Assembly (NCBI GenBank): GCA_017871115.1 | Contig: JAFCIZ010000006.1 | Location: forward strand, 4,216,001-4,280,000 | Source of the DNA: Cunninghamella blakesleeana | Taxonomy: Eukaryota > Mucoromycota > Mucoromycetes > Mucorales > Cunninghamellaceae | DNA length: 64,000 nucleotides | Direction of reading: 5' to 3' | Shown here: positions 27,694-41,231 of the stretch, one piece after another | How the letters are laid out: each line of letters begins with the position of its first letter | How positions within the stretch are numbered: the stretch's first letter is position 1 | The notes under the pieces: generated by a model | What the model was told of the DNA's origin: nothing | Seen by the model: the letters and a program-made list of their open reading frames with translations, nothing else | Database searches by the model: none | Made by a program: the position numbers and the translations under genes

Positions 27694-30600
27694 ATGGCCA
27701 ATATTATAGGACAGTATGTTCAAGTTAATTTGAATAATCAAGATATTATTTATGGTAAACTGAGCAGTGTTGATCCAGAAGACAAAACTCTTTCTTTGGA
27801 AAATGGTAAATTAAATAAATAAAATAAATATACACCACTCTATTATTATTATTATTACTATTATTATTTATATTTATACACGTAAATATTCGATTGTTTT
27901 CTATTTTTTTTTTTTTCCTTTTTTCTTAACTTTAGTAAAAAGATGCTTTTCAAGTGGTAGAAAATCGGAATACCCTTTTATGAAAGTACCTGGGCATATG
28001 ATTCAAAATTATGTGGTGACATCTTCTGAAGAATCATCCGAGAATACTCAGCAGCAACAGCAATACCCAATTTCCCCTCCAGATCCCCCAAAGATTGATC
28101 CTACACAGCAAGTAAACACGGGACCTCCTCCCCCTACACTAAACTCTAAATCAACCAAACCTACATTTAACGATCCTGCTATTATTACTGTAAGTATAGT
28201 TTATTTTCTTATTAAATAGTAACAAATAACTGAAAATAAATTGAAAAAAGGTGGGTATTGATGCTTTTTCCTTTATTTATTTTGTTTAGATGGTTACTGG
28301 AAATCAACAAACTACTAATGAAACAAAGCAAACTAAAGAAGCAAAGGAAGCAAAGGAAACAAAGTATGTTTATTATATATACAGAATCACATTACTGTTA
28401 TTAAAAATAACTAATCCATTCTATGTGTTTATTTCTTTTATTTATTAAACAGGCCAAAAAAACAACATAATACAGCAAAATCCAATAAAAATAAAAAAGA
28501 AATCGTTATATCCGTTGAAAATAAAAAAGAATCATCTCCTAAACAAACTAAATTTAATAATACTTCAAGTAACAATAGTAATACTAATAACAAATCAAAA
28601 CGAAATAATAAAATAAAACCAACTCACCAACAACAATCAACTTCATCAACGTCACCTACTAATGATAATGTAGAGGGGAAAAAGAAAAAGGCAACAGTAC
28701 CATCATCTCCATCTTCTTCCAATGCTACAACTGAATATAAAGACAATGATAACAATAATAATAACAGCAGTAATAGCAATACCAAAACAATAAATACTCA
28801 GCAGCAACAAAAACCAAAATCACCCTCCATACCTAAAAAACAACATGTTATTCCTCATTTTACTAGTAAATCTTCGAAAAATCAACAACGTAAGTTAATA
28901 GAAACAGTTGTATACGAAGATTATTCTGAATTTTATAAAACGGATGGAAAAGTGGATCATAAAAAAATAACGAAAACGACTGAAATACCAAATGAAGTAT
29001 TATCTTCGCCATCAACTACTTCTCCCCCTCCACCTTCAACAATATCAACATCAGCTACTCATCCTTTGTCTTCCTCTAATACTGGTACCACTCTAAATAA
29101 TTTACCAATGCCAATATCGCCAACTTCTGTTGTTTTAACGTCTGATAATGTTAGCCCTATCACTAATTCACCCCATGTAAGTAAAGAGATAAAAATAAGA
29201 TCCAGTTGAAAATAATAATAACAATAATAAAATAAAAAGCAGGTGATATATAATATACATTTATATCTATGATAAATCTTAACTTTATTTATATATGTTT
29301 CTTTTTTAAATTAACGATGATCATAGCTACATAAACCTGATGATGCTGTGAATCAAGAAGCAACGCAATCATTACTCTTTTCATTAAATTTAAAACCAAT
29401 GATTCGCCAACCTTCCAACCCAAACAATATTTTATCAGCCTCCTCTTCAGTATTTAGTTTAAATGATAGTATTAGTAGTGGCCAGCATAATAACAATGAG
29501 TCATTTGATTTTACCAGAAGATCTTCCTCCTCCCGCCATGGTTCCATTTCTCAAGAAACAGAGTCCATTCGAAAATTAAGTAATGCTTCTGATGTGAAAG
29601 TTCCTTCCTCATTAATTCCTCCAAAATTACGTACAAGATCAAGTATTAAACATGATTTGTTACACCATCATTATCATAATAATAATACAGATGACCACGG
29701 GACACCTACACAAATGATGCAGCCTGTTATTGATGACATAATGCTCACAGCTACTGATATGACATCTTCTTCTTCAAGTATTGGTTCCAAATCCATGACA
29801 AAAACATTTACTTTAGAACAACAGGATTCATCTTATAAAGAAAAGTTACAAAAACCTATGGAAGAACAACCTAAAGATGATGATGACTTTAATAGTTCAC
29901 ATTCATTCAATGAAATTAATATGAAACAATTGAAAAGTAATAATGCAGGTCCTCGTATCATTTCGACAGCTACAGGGACAGAATGTCCAGTTTTAACTGT
30001 TGATCATTTATTAAAATTAATCAAAAATACAAGTAAAGCCTCGTTATATATATATAATCTTTATATGTTTATATATATGTTTCTAACTTATTTTTTCTGC
30101 ATATTTTTTTTTTTTAAAAAAAAAAAAAACTATAGAAAAAGATACAGGTCTTACCGATACAATGATTATTGAAAACGCAGCTTATGCTACAGCAACAATC
30201 ACATTTAAAATAATTGGTAAATACTAATAATGAAGATTATGATATTATATAAACATATAATATAATGTTATGTATGTTACAACATATAATGATAAATATA
30301 TGGTTATATATATGCATATATATTATATAGGTGGTCAACGCCGAGTACAGCAAGGAAATCATAATGCAGCACCCATTGTAGTTATTTTTGCTGGTAACCA
30401 TAATGTTGGAAGTTATGGTCTTGCTACTGCTCGCCATTTAGCTAACCGTGGTATTCAAGTTATTGTTTTGATCGTTGGACATGAATCAACCTTATGTCTT
30501 AACATTTTACAACAAAAAAAATGTGCTGAATTTTCTGGTGCTCAATTCGTTTACTCTATTGATGGTAATATAATCATTATAATAAAATAACGACAAAAGT

Positions 30601-31172
30601 ACTTAATAGCATATACTATATGAATTATTTATTTATTCGTATTATATATATAATTTATAATTTTTTATTTTTAGATTTACCCGACCCAATGATTGCACCT
30701 ATTGATTTAATTATTGATGGTTTAATGGGTAGTGCATCTAGTATGGACGATTTAAAGAAAGATCATACAACAAGAACAGTATTATGGCAATGTATTGATT
30801 GGTCCAACAGTAATAAAGCGCCTGTATTAAGTTTAGATTTTCCTAGTGGTGTCAATCCCAAAGATGGTAAAAATATAAGAGAAATAGTTTTTAGACATAT
30901 ATCTATATATGTATGCAAGAATAGAGCTTTTATATTTATATTTGACTTTCTTTTTTTTAGGCCATCCTTATCATATTATGCATTATATTCAACCCAAATG
31001 GACATTATGTTTTGGAGCACCAGTACAAGGGTGTAATTCTGATAAAACCACTGGGTCACTATTTGTAGCTGATATTGGTATTCCTATTGTTTCTTGGCAA
31101 AGAATTGGTATTCATGGTAATGGTTTCCCTTGGGGTAATGAATTTGTTATACCACTTGAATATGAGAATTGA
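27694..31172 (+). CDS. EDC3: Enhancer of mRNA decapping Edc3 (LSm - long disordered region - YjeF_N)
   Basis: Exons 27694..27805, 27936..28189, 28290..28363, 28453..29176, 29327..30032, 30136..30216, 30331..30564, 30675..30866, 30961..31172; 862 aa. Residues 1 to about 70 are a divergent LSm domain (GQYVQVNLNNQ, YGKLSSVDPEDKTLSLEN). From about 590 on is the YjeF_N Rossmann-like dimerisation domain: MIIENAAYATA, VIFAGNHNVGSYGLATARHL, IDLIIDGLMGS and LSLDFPSGVNP. Edc3 scaffolds Dcp1/Dcp2 decapping and P-body assembly in the cytoplasm. Between the domains lie about 500 residues rich in Asn, Ser, Gln, Lys and Pro. A possible FDF motif (NESFDFTRR, about 446-454) sits inside it, but the usual helices after FDF are not obvious. 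The C-terminal VSWQRIGIHGNGFPWGNEF is well conserved in fungi. Confidence 0.93.
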
Positions 31173-31653
31173 AAAAAAAAATCATAATGTAAAAAATAAA
31201 TAATCATTAGATAAATAAAATTTAAAAAGAATTAACATTATAATATTAACGTTACTAAAACAATAATAATAATAATAATAATATTACTAATATTAATATA
31301 TATCTAATATTGATATATCACACTCATTTTAATATCAACAACTATAATAATAAACGTATAACTCTTCATTTATACATGATTTCAAACTTTAATATTTATT
31401 CGTTTTGTTTGATTTCTTTCTTTTAAAAAAAAATATACAAAAGATTATAATAAAGTGAGGGGGGAAGAGTATCGATTTAAGGATGAAAAACTCAAAACTA
31501 TATAATAAAAATAAATAAATAAATAATAAAACAATGCTTGAAAAAAAATAAATAAAAAAGAAAAAAAAAGATGATAATAAAATATATATTCAAAAATTGA
31601 ATGAATGTAAAATAAATAAATAAAAAAAGTTGCAAATATAAAAAGAAAAAGAA
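31173..31653. other. Convergent 3' spacer between EDC3 and the UPRT gene
   Basis: 481 bp between two stop codons on opposite strands. It holds AATAAA-like poly(A) signals on the plus strand (near 31196 and 31214) and TTTATT runs for the minus strand. No gene seen. Confidence 0.6.
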
Positions 31654-32950
<1,297 letters not shown>

Positions 32951-34040
32951 GGTAGTTAATTAATATTATTGTTTAAGAATAAAAAGAAAAAAGAAAAAGA
33001 AAAAGAAAAAGAAATTAAAAATGAAAATGAAAAAAAAATATAAATTTTTTTATGTGGGAAAAACGTCACGCTATAAATTTTTTTTAGAAATAGAAAGATA
33101 AGTGAATAATCATGCAAGGAAAAAAAAAAAATAGACATATTTAAAAATTATATAGTCTATATTCATTATAGCTTAACCCTCACACACATATATATATTAT
33201 GATATAGTTTATTTTTTACTAGGTAAAAATGGTGAATAAAATATATTTGACGATGACTTCATTATTATTTTTAAAGTTTTATATGACCATAAAAAAATTT
33301 TTCATGTCGGTAAACCAAAATGCTTTTTTTTTTTTACCAATGAATTGATAAATATGGTTAATTTAATGCATTCCATTTTTGTACCTTACTGACAAAATAC
33401 GTCAATAAATCCATTCAAAGAAGTATGATTAAACTATAATATTAATAATAACAATAATAATAATAATAATAATATTAGTATGAATAAATAATCAAATTAA
33501 ACGATAATAAAAATCACATTTTACATATTGTTTCGTTTCGTTATCTCACTCTTTTTTTTTGTTTTGTTTATGTTGATTGATCTGAACTGTTATCCATATT
33601 GGGAATCAAAATGTTGGCTTTGAAAAAACAAAAAAAAATGGTAAGGTTTTATATTTTAAAATACGTAAAATATATATATATATATATACACTAAATGTAA
33701 AAGCGCTGATAGGATATGTATTTTTTATTTATCATTTAATAAAAAATTATAATAATACCAAGTCACAGTCAATATGAAAGATAAATACTACATAATAGTA
33801 ATAAAAATGAATAGAAAAGAAAAAAGAGAGATAAAAATATTTATAAAATGGTAAATATGGAGAAGTAATATAAAAATAGTAATCTTTTTTTTTTATTTTT
33901 GGAAAATAAAGCCAGCATTTTATTTATAAGGCATAGTTTGTTATTTTATCTCTTTTTTTTTTTTCTTTTCCCTTCTCTTTTATTTCACTTTTTCTTTTTC
34001 TCTTCTTCTTTTTCTTCTTCTTCTTCTTTTTGATGTGGCT
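32951..34040. other. Divergent promoter region between FUR1 and the mucin-like gene
   Basis: 1.1 kb. The right end is a long pyrimidine tract (33950-34030). A short ATG-initiated open stretch at 33611..33640 ends at a strong GTAAGG donor but is not in phase with the mucin-like exon through the acceptors I can see. No separate gene supported. Confidence 0.5.
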
Positions 34041-35548
34041 ATGTCCTCGGTGTTATCAACTGATCAAATAAAAATAACAAATAATCCTAACAATCCATCT
34101 GTATCTTTAACTAAAACTGAACCCGCAAAGACTTCTCCTATTAATATGTCGAGCCCTGAACCAACCATTACACCACATCAAACTCAAACTCAACAACCAT
34201 CAGATAAAACACCTATTATTACAGAAAAACCTTCTCCATCAGCACCATCGGCTGTTGCTTCGTTTGATCCTACTTCTCCATCGAATAACATTATATCTGA
34301 TACGTAAATAAACATAATAACAATAATATATTTATTTATATGTAGATAAAACAAAACAAAAGAAAACAGAAATAAATAATAATAATAAAAAGGGCGGCTA
34401 TTTAATTTTAATTTTTTATTCATTCTCTCTCTTTTTTTTTTTTCTTCATCTTTCCTTTTTTCTTCCCTTTTTCCTTTTTATTAAATATAATATAAAACAA
34501 AATAAATATGTATACAGTCCTTCAAGCCCAACTAATCCACCAAATACGAGTAGTAATGAAAAAACCACAACTAATGAACCTATTACAACTACTACCAATG
34601 AACCTATTACCACAACAACAAGTATACCCGAAACCACAACAACTGTTGACCCAATAACTACAACTACTACTGATCCAACAACCACCGTTGATTCAACAAC
34701 TACTGTCGACCCAACAACAACAACAGCAGTGACAACAACTGATCCAACAACTACGACTATAGATCCAACTACTACAACAACAACTATAGAAACCCCTACT
34801 TCCATAACAACGTTAGACCCTACTTCAACAACTACAACAGACCCTACCACTACCACAGCAACAACACCTGTAACTACAACTATTCCGCCAACTATCACTA
34901 CTTTTTCTTCTGCTGCTGCAAGTACTGAAGCTTTTACCACTTTATCAACAAATATTGAAACGCAAACAGTTATTGTAATTAGTGGAAAATCTGTTACCGT
35001 AGCTACTGTTATTCCTACGACGTAAGAAATATTTGTGAAAGCAAAATAAAATAACCATAATCATCTTCATTTTTTACATATTAATTTCTTTATTATTATT
35101 ATTATTATCATTACTATTACTATTATATAGTACTGTGGTACCTGTGTCATCATTAAATAAAGGAAATAATCAAGTGCCTGTCATTGTAGGTAGTGTTATA
35201 GGAGGATTGGCTGGAATAGCTTTGATTGCCATTGGGGTATTTTTATTAAAACGAAAACGGAAAAGAGGGATTTTATTAAAACAACGAAAAATGGCATCGA
35301 ACCCAATTGATGAAAATGAAATGGCTTACTATACTGCGACAAGGGATTGGAATGCATCCTCCTCTCAACAATATTATATAGATCAAAGTCATTCGAATAG
35401 TGAAAGAGGGGAAGATGATATTTACCCTCGATTTAATGGTGGTAGTGGGGCCCAAGGTGACTATAGCGAATCGACACTTTATAAAAGTACAAGTCAACGC
35501 TCTTCTTGGTGGTCTAATTTATCAACTTCTGTATTGAAACGTAAATAA
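34041..35548 (+). CDS. Mucin-like Thr/Ser-rich single-pass membrane protein (possible wall sensor or adhesin)
   Basis: Exons 34041..34303, 34518..35021, 35131..35548; 394 aa as modelled. The ectodomain is almost all Thr, Ser and Pro, with imperfect repeats of the type DPTTTT/EPITTTT between about residues 100 and 210, suited to heavy O-mannosylation. One membrane span follows (about 271-295: IVGSVIGGLAGIALIAIGVF), then a basic stop-transfer KRKRKR and a ~95 residue cytoplasmic tail with WWSNLSTSVLKRK at the end. This architecture resembles fungal Wsc/Mid2/Msb2 surface sensors, but no cysteine-rich WSC domain is present. No signal peptide follows the chosen ATG; an open, very hydrophobic frame lies directly upstream without an ATG, so the 5' end may be incomplete. 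Function is inferred from architecture only. Confidence 0.72.
34560..34900 (+). repeat. Degenerate Thr-codon repeat inside the mucin-like gene
   Basis: Imperfect tandem units built from ACA/ACT/ACC codons with a recurring Asp-Pro or Glu-Pro step. The antisense reads as a long Val-rich frame, which is an artefact of the repeat. Copy number is likely to vary between strains. Confidence 0.75.
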
Positions 35549-35884
35549 TAAAACTTAAACATCTCTTCTTTTTATGTATATAAACATTGCTATACATATA
35601 TATATATATATGAAAAATTAAATTAAAATAAATAAATATATAAAGTAATTGGAAAATGGAAAACTTTTATAATAATAAAATTAATCTTGATCTAGTTTAA
35701 CTATATGCTTGTTTTATCTATATAATATGATGGGATAATTTTATTTATTTATTTTAAAAAAAAACGAATGCTATTACTCATGCATAGTTTTATAATCCTT
35801 TTGATCATATAAAAAAATCAAGTATAATCAAATAATATAAAATTGAAAAAATTACAGAAAAAGCAATTATAATTATAAGAACTA

Positions 35885-35919
<35 letters not shown>

Positions 35920-36649
35920 GGTACCATTTTACTTTTAAAAGTTATTAATACTATCCCTCACATTTACATGGGCGATCTTCATATAGTAAACACGTAGAAA
36001 GGAAAATACGCATGTATTCTTGGGTTTACAAATTTAGAAATCACTGATTCACAAAAAATTGTATACACGCACTTAAAACTCTATTTATTTTTTTTCTTTT
36101 TGTAAGGTAAATAAAAATCCCAGATAAAAATGAATTAGAAATTCGTGAGTAAACCTTTCTATATTATCCTATGAAATTTAATACGTGCTTAACTTTTTTT
36201 TACGTAAAAAAAAACGAAACTATATAGATTTTAAGTGTATATAAAGATTCCATTTTTTAAATAATTAATTAATTCATTAATCTTGCATTAAATGCGGAAT
36301 GAGGCGGGAGATTTGTTTGATGAGAAAAGCTCCCCGCTTTTTTTTTTAAAAAAAAAAAAAAAACAAAAGGTACAATAAAATAAAAAGTACTAAAAATTAA
36401 TTAATATATTACATAAGAATATATAAAAAGAAAAAAGAGTAAAAAAAGGAAAATAGAAATCAAGCATTGTGTTTTATGCCATTTACTTTATCAATGATTA
36501 TCATAATAATTTGTTCAGTTACACCACTGTTTTAAAAAAATATAAATATGTATAAATTCTTCGATAATAACAATAATAATAATAATAATCTATATTCTCT
36601 TTATTCTATATTCTTTTTTTTAGAAAAAAAAGAAAAAAAAAGAAAAAAA
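35549..36649. other. Intergenic with a GC hairpin next to a T/A run
   Basis: 1.1 kb. Contents: (AT)n runs near 35596 and 35885; a TATATAAAG box near 36237; and, about 65 bp later, a GC-rich hairpin (GCGGGAG near 36304 pairing with CTCCCCGC near 36332) followed by a T run and an A run. The last 100 bp are the leader of the small secreted protein gene. Confidence 0.5.
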
Positions 36650-37192
36650 ATGATAAAGCAAATCTTCTATATTGTCTTTTTCTTAACTAATTTTATAGCT
36701 GCTCAAAATCGAGGAAACTACACTGTCAATGGCTTAGGAAAAAGAAAGCAGGAAATCTTGAACAATGGTGGAGGTATTTGGGATATATCCATTGCAATGC
36801 TAGAAACCGAAAATTTAGGTACCGATTATAAATATGGTGATGGTAAAACCTATGATTCCGCTAATTTTGGTATTTTTAAACAAGGATGGTTTATGCTTCG
36901 TACCTCAGTTGAAGAATTCAAACAATACACTAAAGATGATTATAATGAAGGTGCCATTTTGAATCGTGATTTAAAACGAGACATTCAAGCAAGGCAGGAA
37001 TCTCAAAATTATTTTGGAACTGATAAATGGTTTGGTGGTCATCGAAATGGTGAAACGGGCTTAAATAATCCAAATACTTCAGATATTAATGATTATAAGA
37101 ATGGTGTTAATTGGATCCATGATCAACTTGCTCGCGATCCAAAGTATTTACATGATGATACTCGATTTTGGATCGATGTAACACCTATTTAA
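36650..37192 (+). CDS. Small secreted protein of an unnamed fungal family
   Basis: Single exon, 180 aa. The ATG at 36650 is chosen because it starts a clean signal peptide (MIKQIFYIVFFLTNFIAAQ, cut probably after Ala-18 or nearby); an in-frame ATG at 36548 would add a 34-residue Asn- and Lys-rich extension that destroys it. The mature protein has WDISIAMLETENLGTDY, then YGDGKTYDSANFGIFKQGWF, then YFGTDKWFGGHRNGETGLNN, and ends DDTRFWIDVTPI. I recall similar secreted proteins across fungi but know no assigned function; the length and the conserved Glu/Asp/His would fit a small lysozyme- or chitosanase-like enzyme, which is speculation. No cysteines occur in the mature part. A broken relative lies at 46180..46545. 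Confidence 0.8.
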   Translation: MIKQIFYIVFFLTNFIAAQNRGNYTVNGLGKRKQEILNNGGGIWDISIAMLETENLGTDYKYGDGKTYDSANFGIFKQGWFMLRTSVEEFKQYTKDDYNEGAILNRDLKRDIQARQESQNYFGTDKWFGGHRNGETGLNNPNTSDINDYKNGVNWIHDQLARDPKYLHDDTRFWIDVTPI

Positions 37193-39116
37193 ATATAATA
37201 TTTGAATTATTTAAAAAAAAATTGATACTCTTCTTTTTATTAATTAATAAAAGGTTATACTAAAAATAACAGAATATACCTTTTGTATATTTTATTTAAT
37301 TATTTTTTATTTTCAAATATATTGTTATATATATAAATAATATAAGATATAAAATAACAATAATAATGTAATATAAAATATATTTATAAAAAAATTAAAA
37401 AAAAATATGTATAAAATGAAATGGGTAAGAAAAAAACAAGTATTTAAACAGAAGATCAAAATGGTATATATTTGATATAATTGCAAAAAATAAATTAGAT
37501 ATATATATCTTATTTTTCCCTTTGTTTTTTGGTATTATTGTCATTAATTTTCTCTTGTAAGCAATGAATTTGAAGCAGGTGGGTTATTACTGTCCTTTCC
37601 TCATATAAAAAAATACAAAGCTGCTTTAATTAATATGTCCCTACATGGCACCACAAAAAAGCATAAATGAAAGTAGATATCTTACATATATATATCATTA
37701 TCAACTGTTTTAACAATAGTTATTCATTTGCACTTGTTCTGCTATCCCAAAGTACTGTGTAAATTGGCAAATGCAAAAATAAAATTTAGTTATTTAAATG
37801 AGATTATTCTTTATTTATTTGCATTTTTATTATAGATAAGATATCTATACTAGTACATACAATTAGTTAAGTGCTAATATTTAATAAATTATGTTGCTGT
37901 TGAAAGTATTGGAGCAATAACAATATTAATAATATCCAAAATATACTCTGAAGCCATTTCCATACTTTTTATAGTTCCTTTTTATAAATATTTTATTAAA
38001 TTATTTTATTTTCCCCTTTCTTTATTATTATGCTCATATTAATTCTGAAATAATGTACCGGTTGATAAGTGAAATTTGAATTCAGATTTTTTTCTTACCC
38101 GGAAATTAACATCTTACTATTATTTAAAACCACATGATAATCATTTATATCAAATCATATGAAGTCAATGCTAATTTTTTTCTTTCTTATTTTCGTAAAA
38201 ACTACAATATTTTATTCATATATTAAATTAATATTATTCACTATATTTACTTATTCAATTAGTATAAAAAATAAAATATATAACAAAGTAGAGGAAAGTG
38301 AGAGACTTTATTATATGTCATTACAATGAACTAGCTTTGATATAGAGTTTAATTTTGTAAACATCAAGTATAAATAAGGTGTGTGACTAAAATAAGAAAT
38401 TAAATTCTAAATTTTTTTTTTTAATACCTTTCATACATATAAGAATAGCAATAATTATATACAAAGATATATGTACGTAGAATGATCATATATACATGAT
38501 AAAAGATCCATATAAAAGCCTAGTTTGTATTTGTTCACGTTGCGAGCTAAATACCCATCGAAAATCTAATAAAAATATCAAGAATAAATTACTTGGTGGA
38601 AAAAGCAATATAAATTACAAATAGAATTTTATTATTTATTTCAGAAGTAAACAATGATGTACGTAATAATAAAACACTTTAAAAAGAATATAAAGTGGTG
38701 AGCGACCCCCGCAAAGGACGACCAAGTATTAAAAAAAGTATTATTTTACTAATGCAACAAAATAGCCCTCGGTTACACAAAAGAGACAAAACGTCAATTT
38801 TTAATCCAGTTGGTCTCGTATATTTTTTTTACTCAAAAATCTTTATATTTTATAATAAAAAGATATATTAGATTTATCTATTATATTGATTAAATATAGA
38901 ATATATATACATATATGAATAATCTATATTTAAACATTCTAATAAAATTATAATAATGGAAAAGTCAATAGAAATAGAAATAAAAAAAAAGAGAACAAGA
39001 AAAAAAAATTTAATATTCCCATAAAAAATATCGGTCTTTTTTTTTAAATTCAAAATTTATATTTTGAATTTTTTTTTCTTTTTTCTTCCATCTTTTTTTT
39101 AAAAAATTAAAATAAA
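37193..39116. other. Intergenic with transposase-like fragments
   Basis: 1.9 kb upstream of the RING-CH gene. Mostly A/T-rich sequence without genes. Two plus-strand coding-like fragments stand out: 38517..38624 and 38680..38871 (see separate entry). They are the only relatively GC-rich stretch of this spacer. Confidence 0.5.
38517..38871 (+). pseudogene. Possible decayed transposase or zinc-binding protein fragments
   Basis: Two open stretches about 55 bp apart. The first (38517..38624) reads SLVCICSRCELNTHRKSNKN and goes on basic; the CxCxxC pattern with basic residues resembles the N-terminal zinc region of transposon-derived proteins common in zygomycete genomes. The second (38680..38871) has DPRKGRPSIKKSIILLMQQN, a basic turn plus helix like the DNA-binding part of Tc1/mariner transposases. 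Both are cut by stop codons, have no start and lack a catalytic domain. The assignment is pattern recognition only. Confidence 0.3.
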
Positions 39117-40814
39117 ATGACAACTGAAGCAGATGCTTTATTATATCAATGTAAAATATGTTTAGAAAAAGATGACCTAACTTGTTTAATATCACCTTGT
39201 AAATGTACTGGTTCCATGTAATAGATAATAATAATAACATTAGAAAATATTATTTAAGCTTTTTAAAATGTATTTGAAACTCAATATTATATATGTATAT
39301 TACTTTTTTTTTATTTTTATTTAAAAATGTAGAAAATACGTCCATCCCCAGTGTATGAATTCATGGAGAAAATCATTGCAGCAACGTGGAAGAGAAAAAG
39401 ACGTTTATATATGCACTTTATGTCAACAAGGTCTTTTAATTAAACAACTTCATCCATATAGAGCTGTGCTTAACTATAAAAGTAAAACATATAACTTTGA
39501 TGGAATGGAAACTATATATTTATATAAAAGGAAAAGGAAAATCTCTTTTCTAACCCATTCTTTTATTTTTTTATTATTACCATTACTAAAAAAAATAGTC
39601 ATACGTGGGCTTTGTACAATAGCCATTCTAATGTTAGCATTAATACCTATTGGTAAATGAATAGATAAATAAGTATAAGCTCATCAATAAAATAAATAAA
39701 TAAAAAAACTTACACAAATATGTATATATATATATATATAATAGGTTGGCTTATGAAAGTGATCATTCAATTTTCAGCATATATAACTAAAGATCCTAAT
39801 GGTGGACTAATAGAAGCATGGAAAAACAAACAATTTGCTTCCTTTTTATTTTCAACTATTCAAAAATCAATCGTTTCCTCCATTTTCCCATCCACTATAC
39901 CACCTAATCACGTAAATTATTCACCTTTTTCTATTTGCTATATGGATCAACATCATCAACTTTCATCAATATCAACATCTTTATCTTCATCATCCATTCA
40001 TTTGGAAGGATATATGCCATTTTATCATTCAATTTTATCCAACCAAACATTATATATTCTCTTCTTTCCTTTTTCAGATGAACGACTATGGCAATTTTTA
40101 CTATGTCAATGCCAACACCTGCATTTGGGATTTTTTTTATTGGGTAGCGTAGCGAATGTATGGTATACTTATCAAATTTTATATGATATGTTTGATATTG
40201 TATTTATGGGTGAAGAGGAAAATGAAATGGATCAGTTTATCATGCAAGACGATCCAGTAACAAATAATGTAGAAAATGAAGAAAATCAACACCCTCAGAG
40301 GCCTTCCTTTTTATCCATCTTGACTCGTAAAATCGGCACTATTGCAAAAGGATTTCTTGTTTCTTATTGTTGCATGTTGGTGATTTTATTTTGGATTCAT
40401 TTTAATCTGTTTGCTTTTGTGGAACCTAATCCTTCTTCTTCTTTTTCTTCAACTTCATCTACCTCTTTATCAACATCCGTATTAACAACAGCTTCATCTA
40501 TCTCGTCATCATCCACTCTTTCTTCATCTCCTCTCCTAAATAAATTCACTCCATTATCAAAAATAGAAAATATTGATTCTTCTTTTTCAACTTCATCATC
40601 GTCGTCGTCACCTGTAGAGTTATTGCTGCAGCAACAACTTATTTCTATTAAAAATCAATTTATTACAGAATTACCTTTATGGACATTAAGATGGGTTACA
40701 TTAGGTGTAGCAGTGATCAGTGTTATGGTTAAGGTTATTTATCCTTGGATTAGCCAGTTAACTAGCTGTATCGATCAAGAAATTGTATTATCAGTACCTG
40801 AACATCAACATTAA
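39117..40814 (+). CDS. RING-CH (MARCH-type) membrane E3 ubiquitin ligase
   Basis: Exons 39117..39217, 39333..39652, 39745..40814; 496 aa. The N-terminal RING-CH zinc domain has the C4HC3 ligands in order: QCKICLE, then PCKCTGSI, then YVHPQCMNSW, then YICTLC (about residues 11-65); an intron splits it after GS. The Trp after the last ligand block of the family is represented by NSW. Several hydrophobic spans follow (about 110-140, 245-275, 305-325 and 455-475 by eye), with a Ser/Thr-rich loop between the last two. Membrane RING-CH proteins ubiquitinate membrane proteins in the ER, mitochondria or endosomes with a Ubc6/Ubc7-type E2. The number of spans and length fit the small MARCH class better than Doa10/MARCH6. 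The substrate is unknown. Confidence 0.85.
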
Positions 40815-41231
40815 CAAAAAAATATCTCATTTGTATATTAGCATATTTTTATTTCATTATACATTCATATATTAATATATTATTAAGTTTTTTTTTTTTC
40901 CTCTTTATATATTATATTATTGTTGCTATTATTTTTATTTTCACTCTTTCACTTTCTTGATACATTAAAAAGTTGTACCCTTTTGCATAAATTATTTTTT
41001 TAAAAAAAATAAAAAACAAATTTTGATTATTTGCATAAATTACCAAACTTTTTTTTGTAAAATGTAATTTAAAGAATAAGAAAAAACGATTCAAATTTTT
41101 CGCAGTATTCATAATTAAAAACAATATAAAAAGCTCACCAAAATAATGGTTTTTTTTTCTTTTATATAAAACCAAAAATTTGTATATAATTTTTTTTACT
41201 TTTTATTTTTCATAATAATAAAAAAAGAAAT
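40815..41231. other. Convergent 3' spacer between the RING-CH gene and RPS3
   Basis: 417 bp of A/T-rich 3' flanks from two convergent genes. No gene seen; the one minus-strand open stretch here is composition-driven. Confidence 0.6.

Noticed and set aside
34446..34940. Long minus-strand Val-rich open frame
   Set aside because: It is the exact antisense of the ACA/ACT Thr repeat of the mucin-like gene, and its composition is explained by that repeat.
36548..36649. In-frame upstream ATG giving the small secreted protein a longer N-terminus
   Set aside because: The extension is an AAT repeat plus poly-Lys and would bury the clear signal peptide that starts at 36650.
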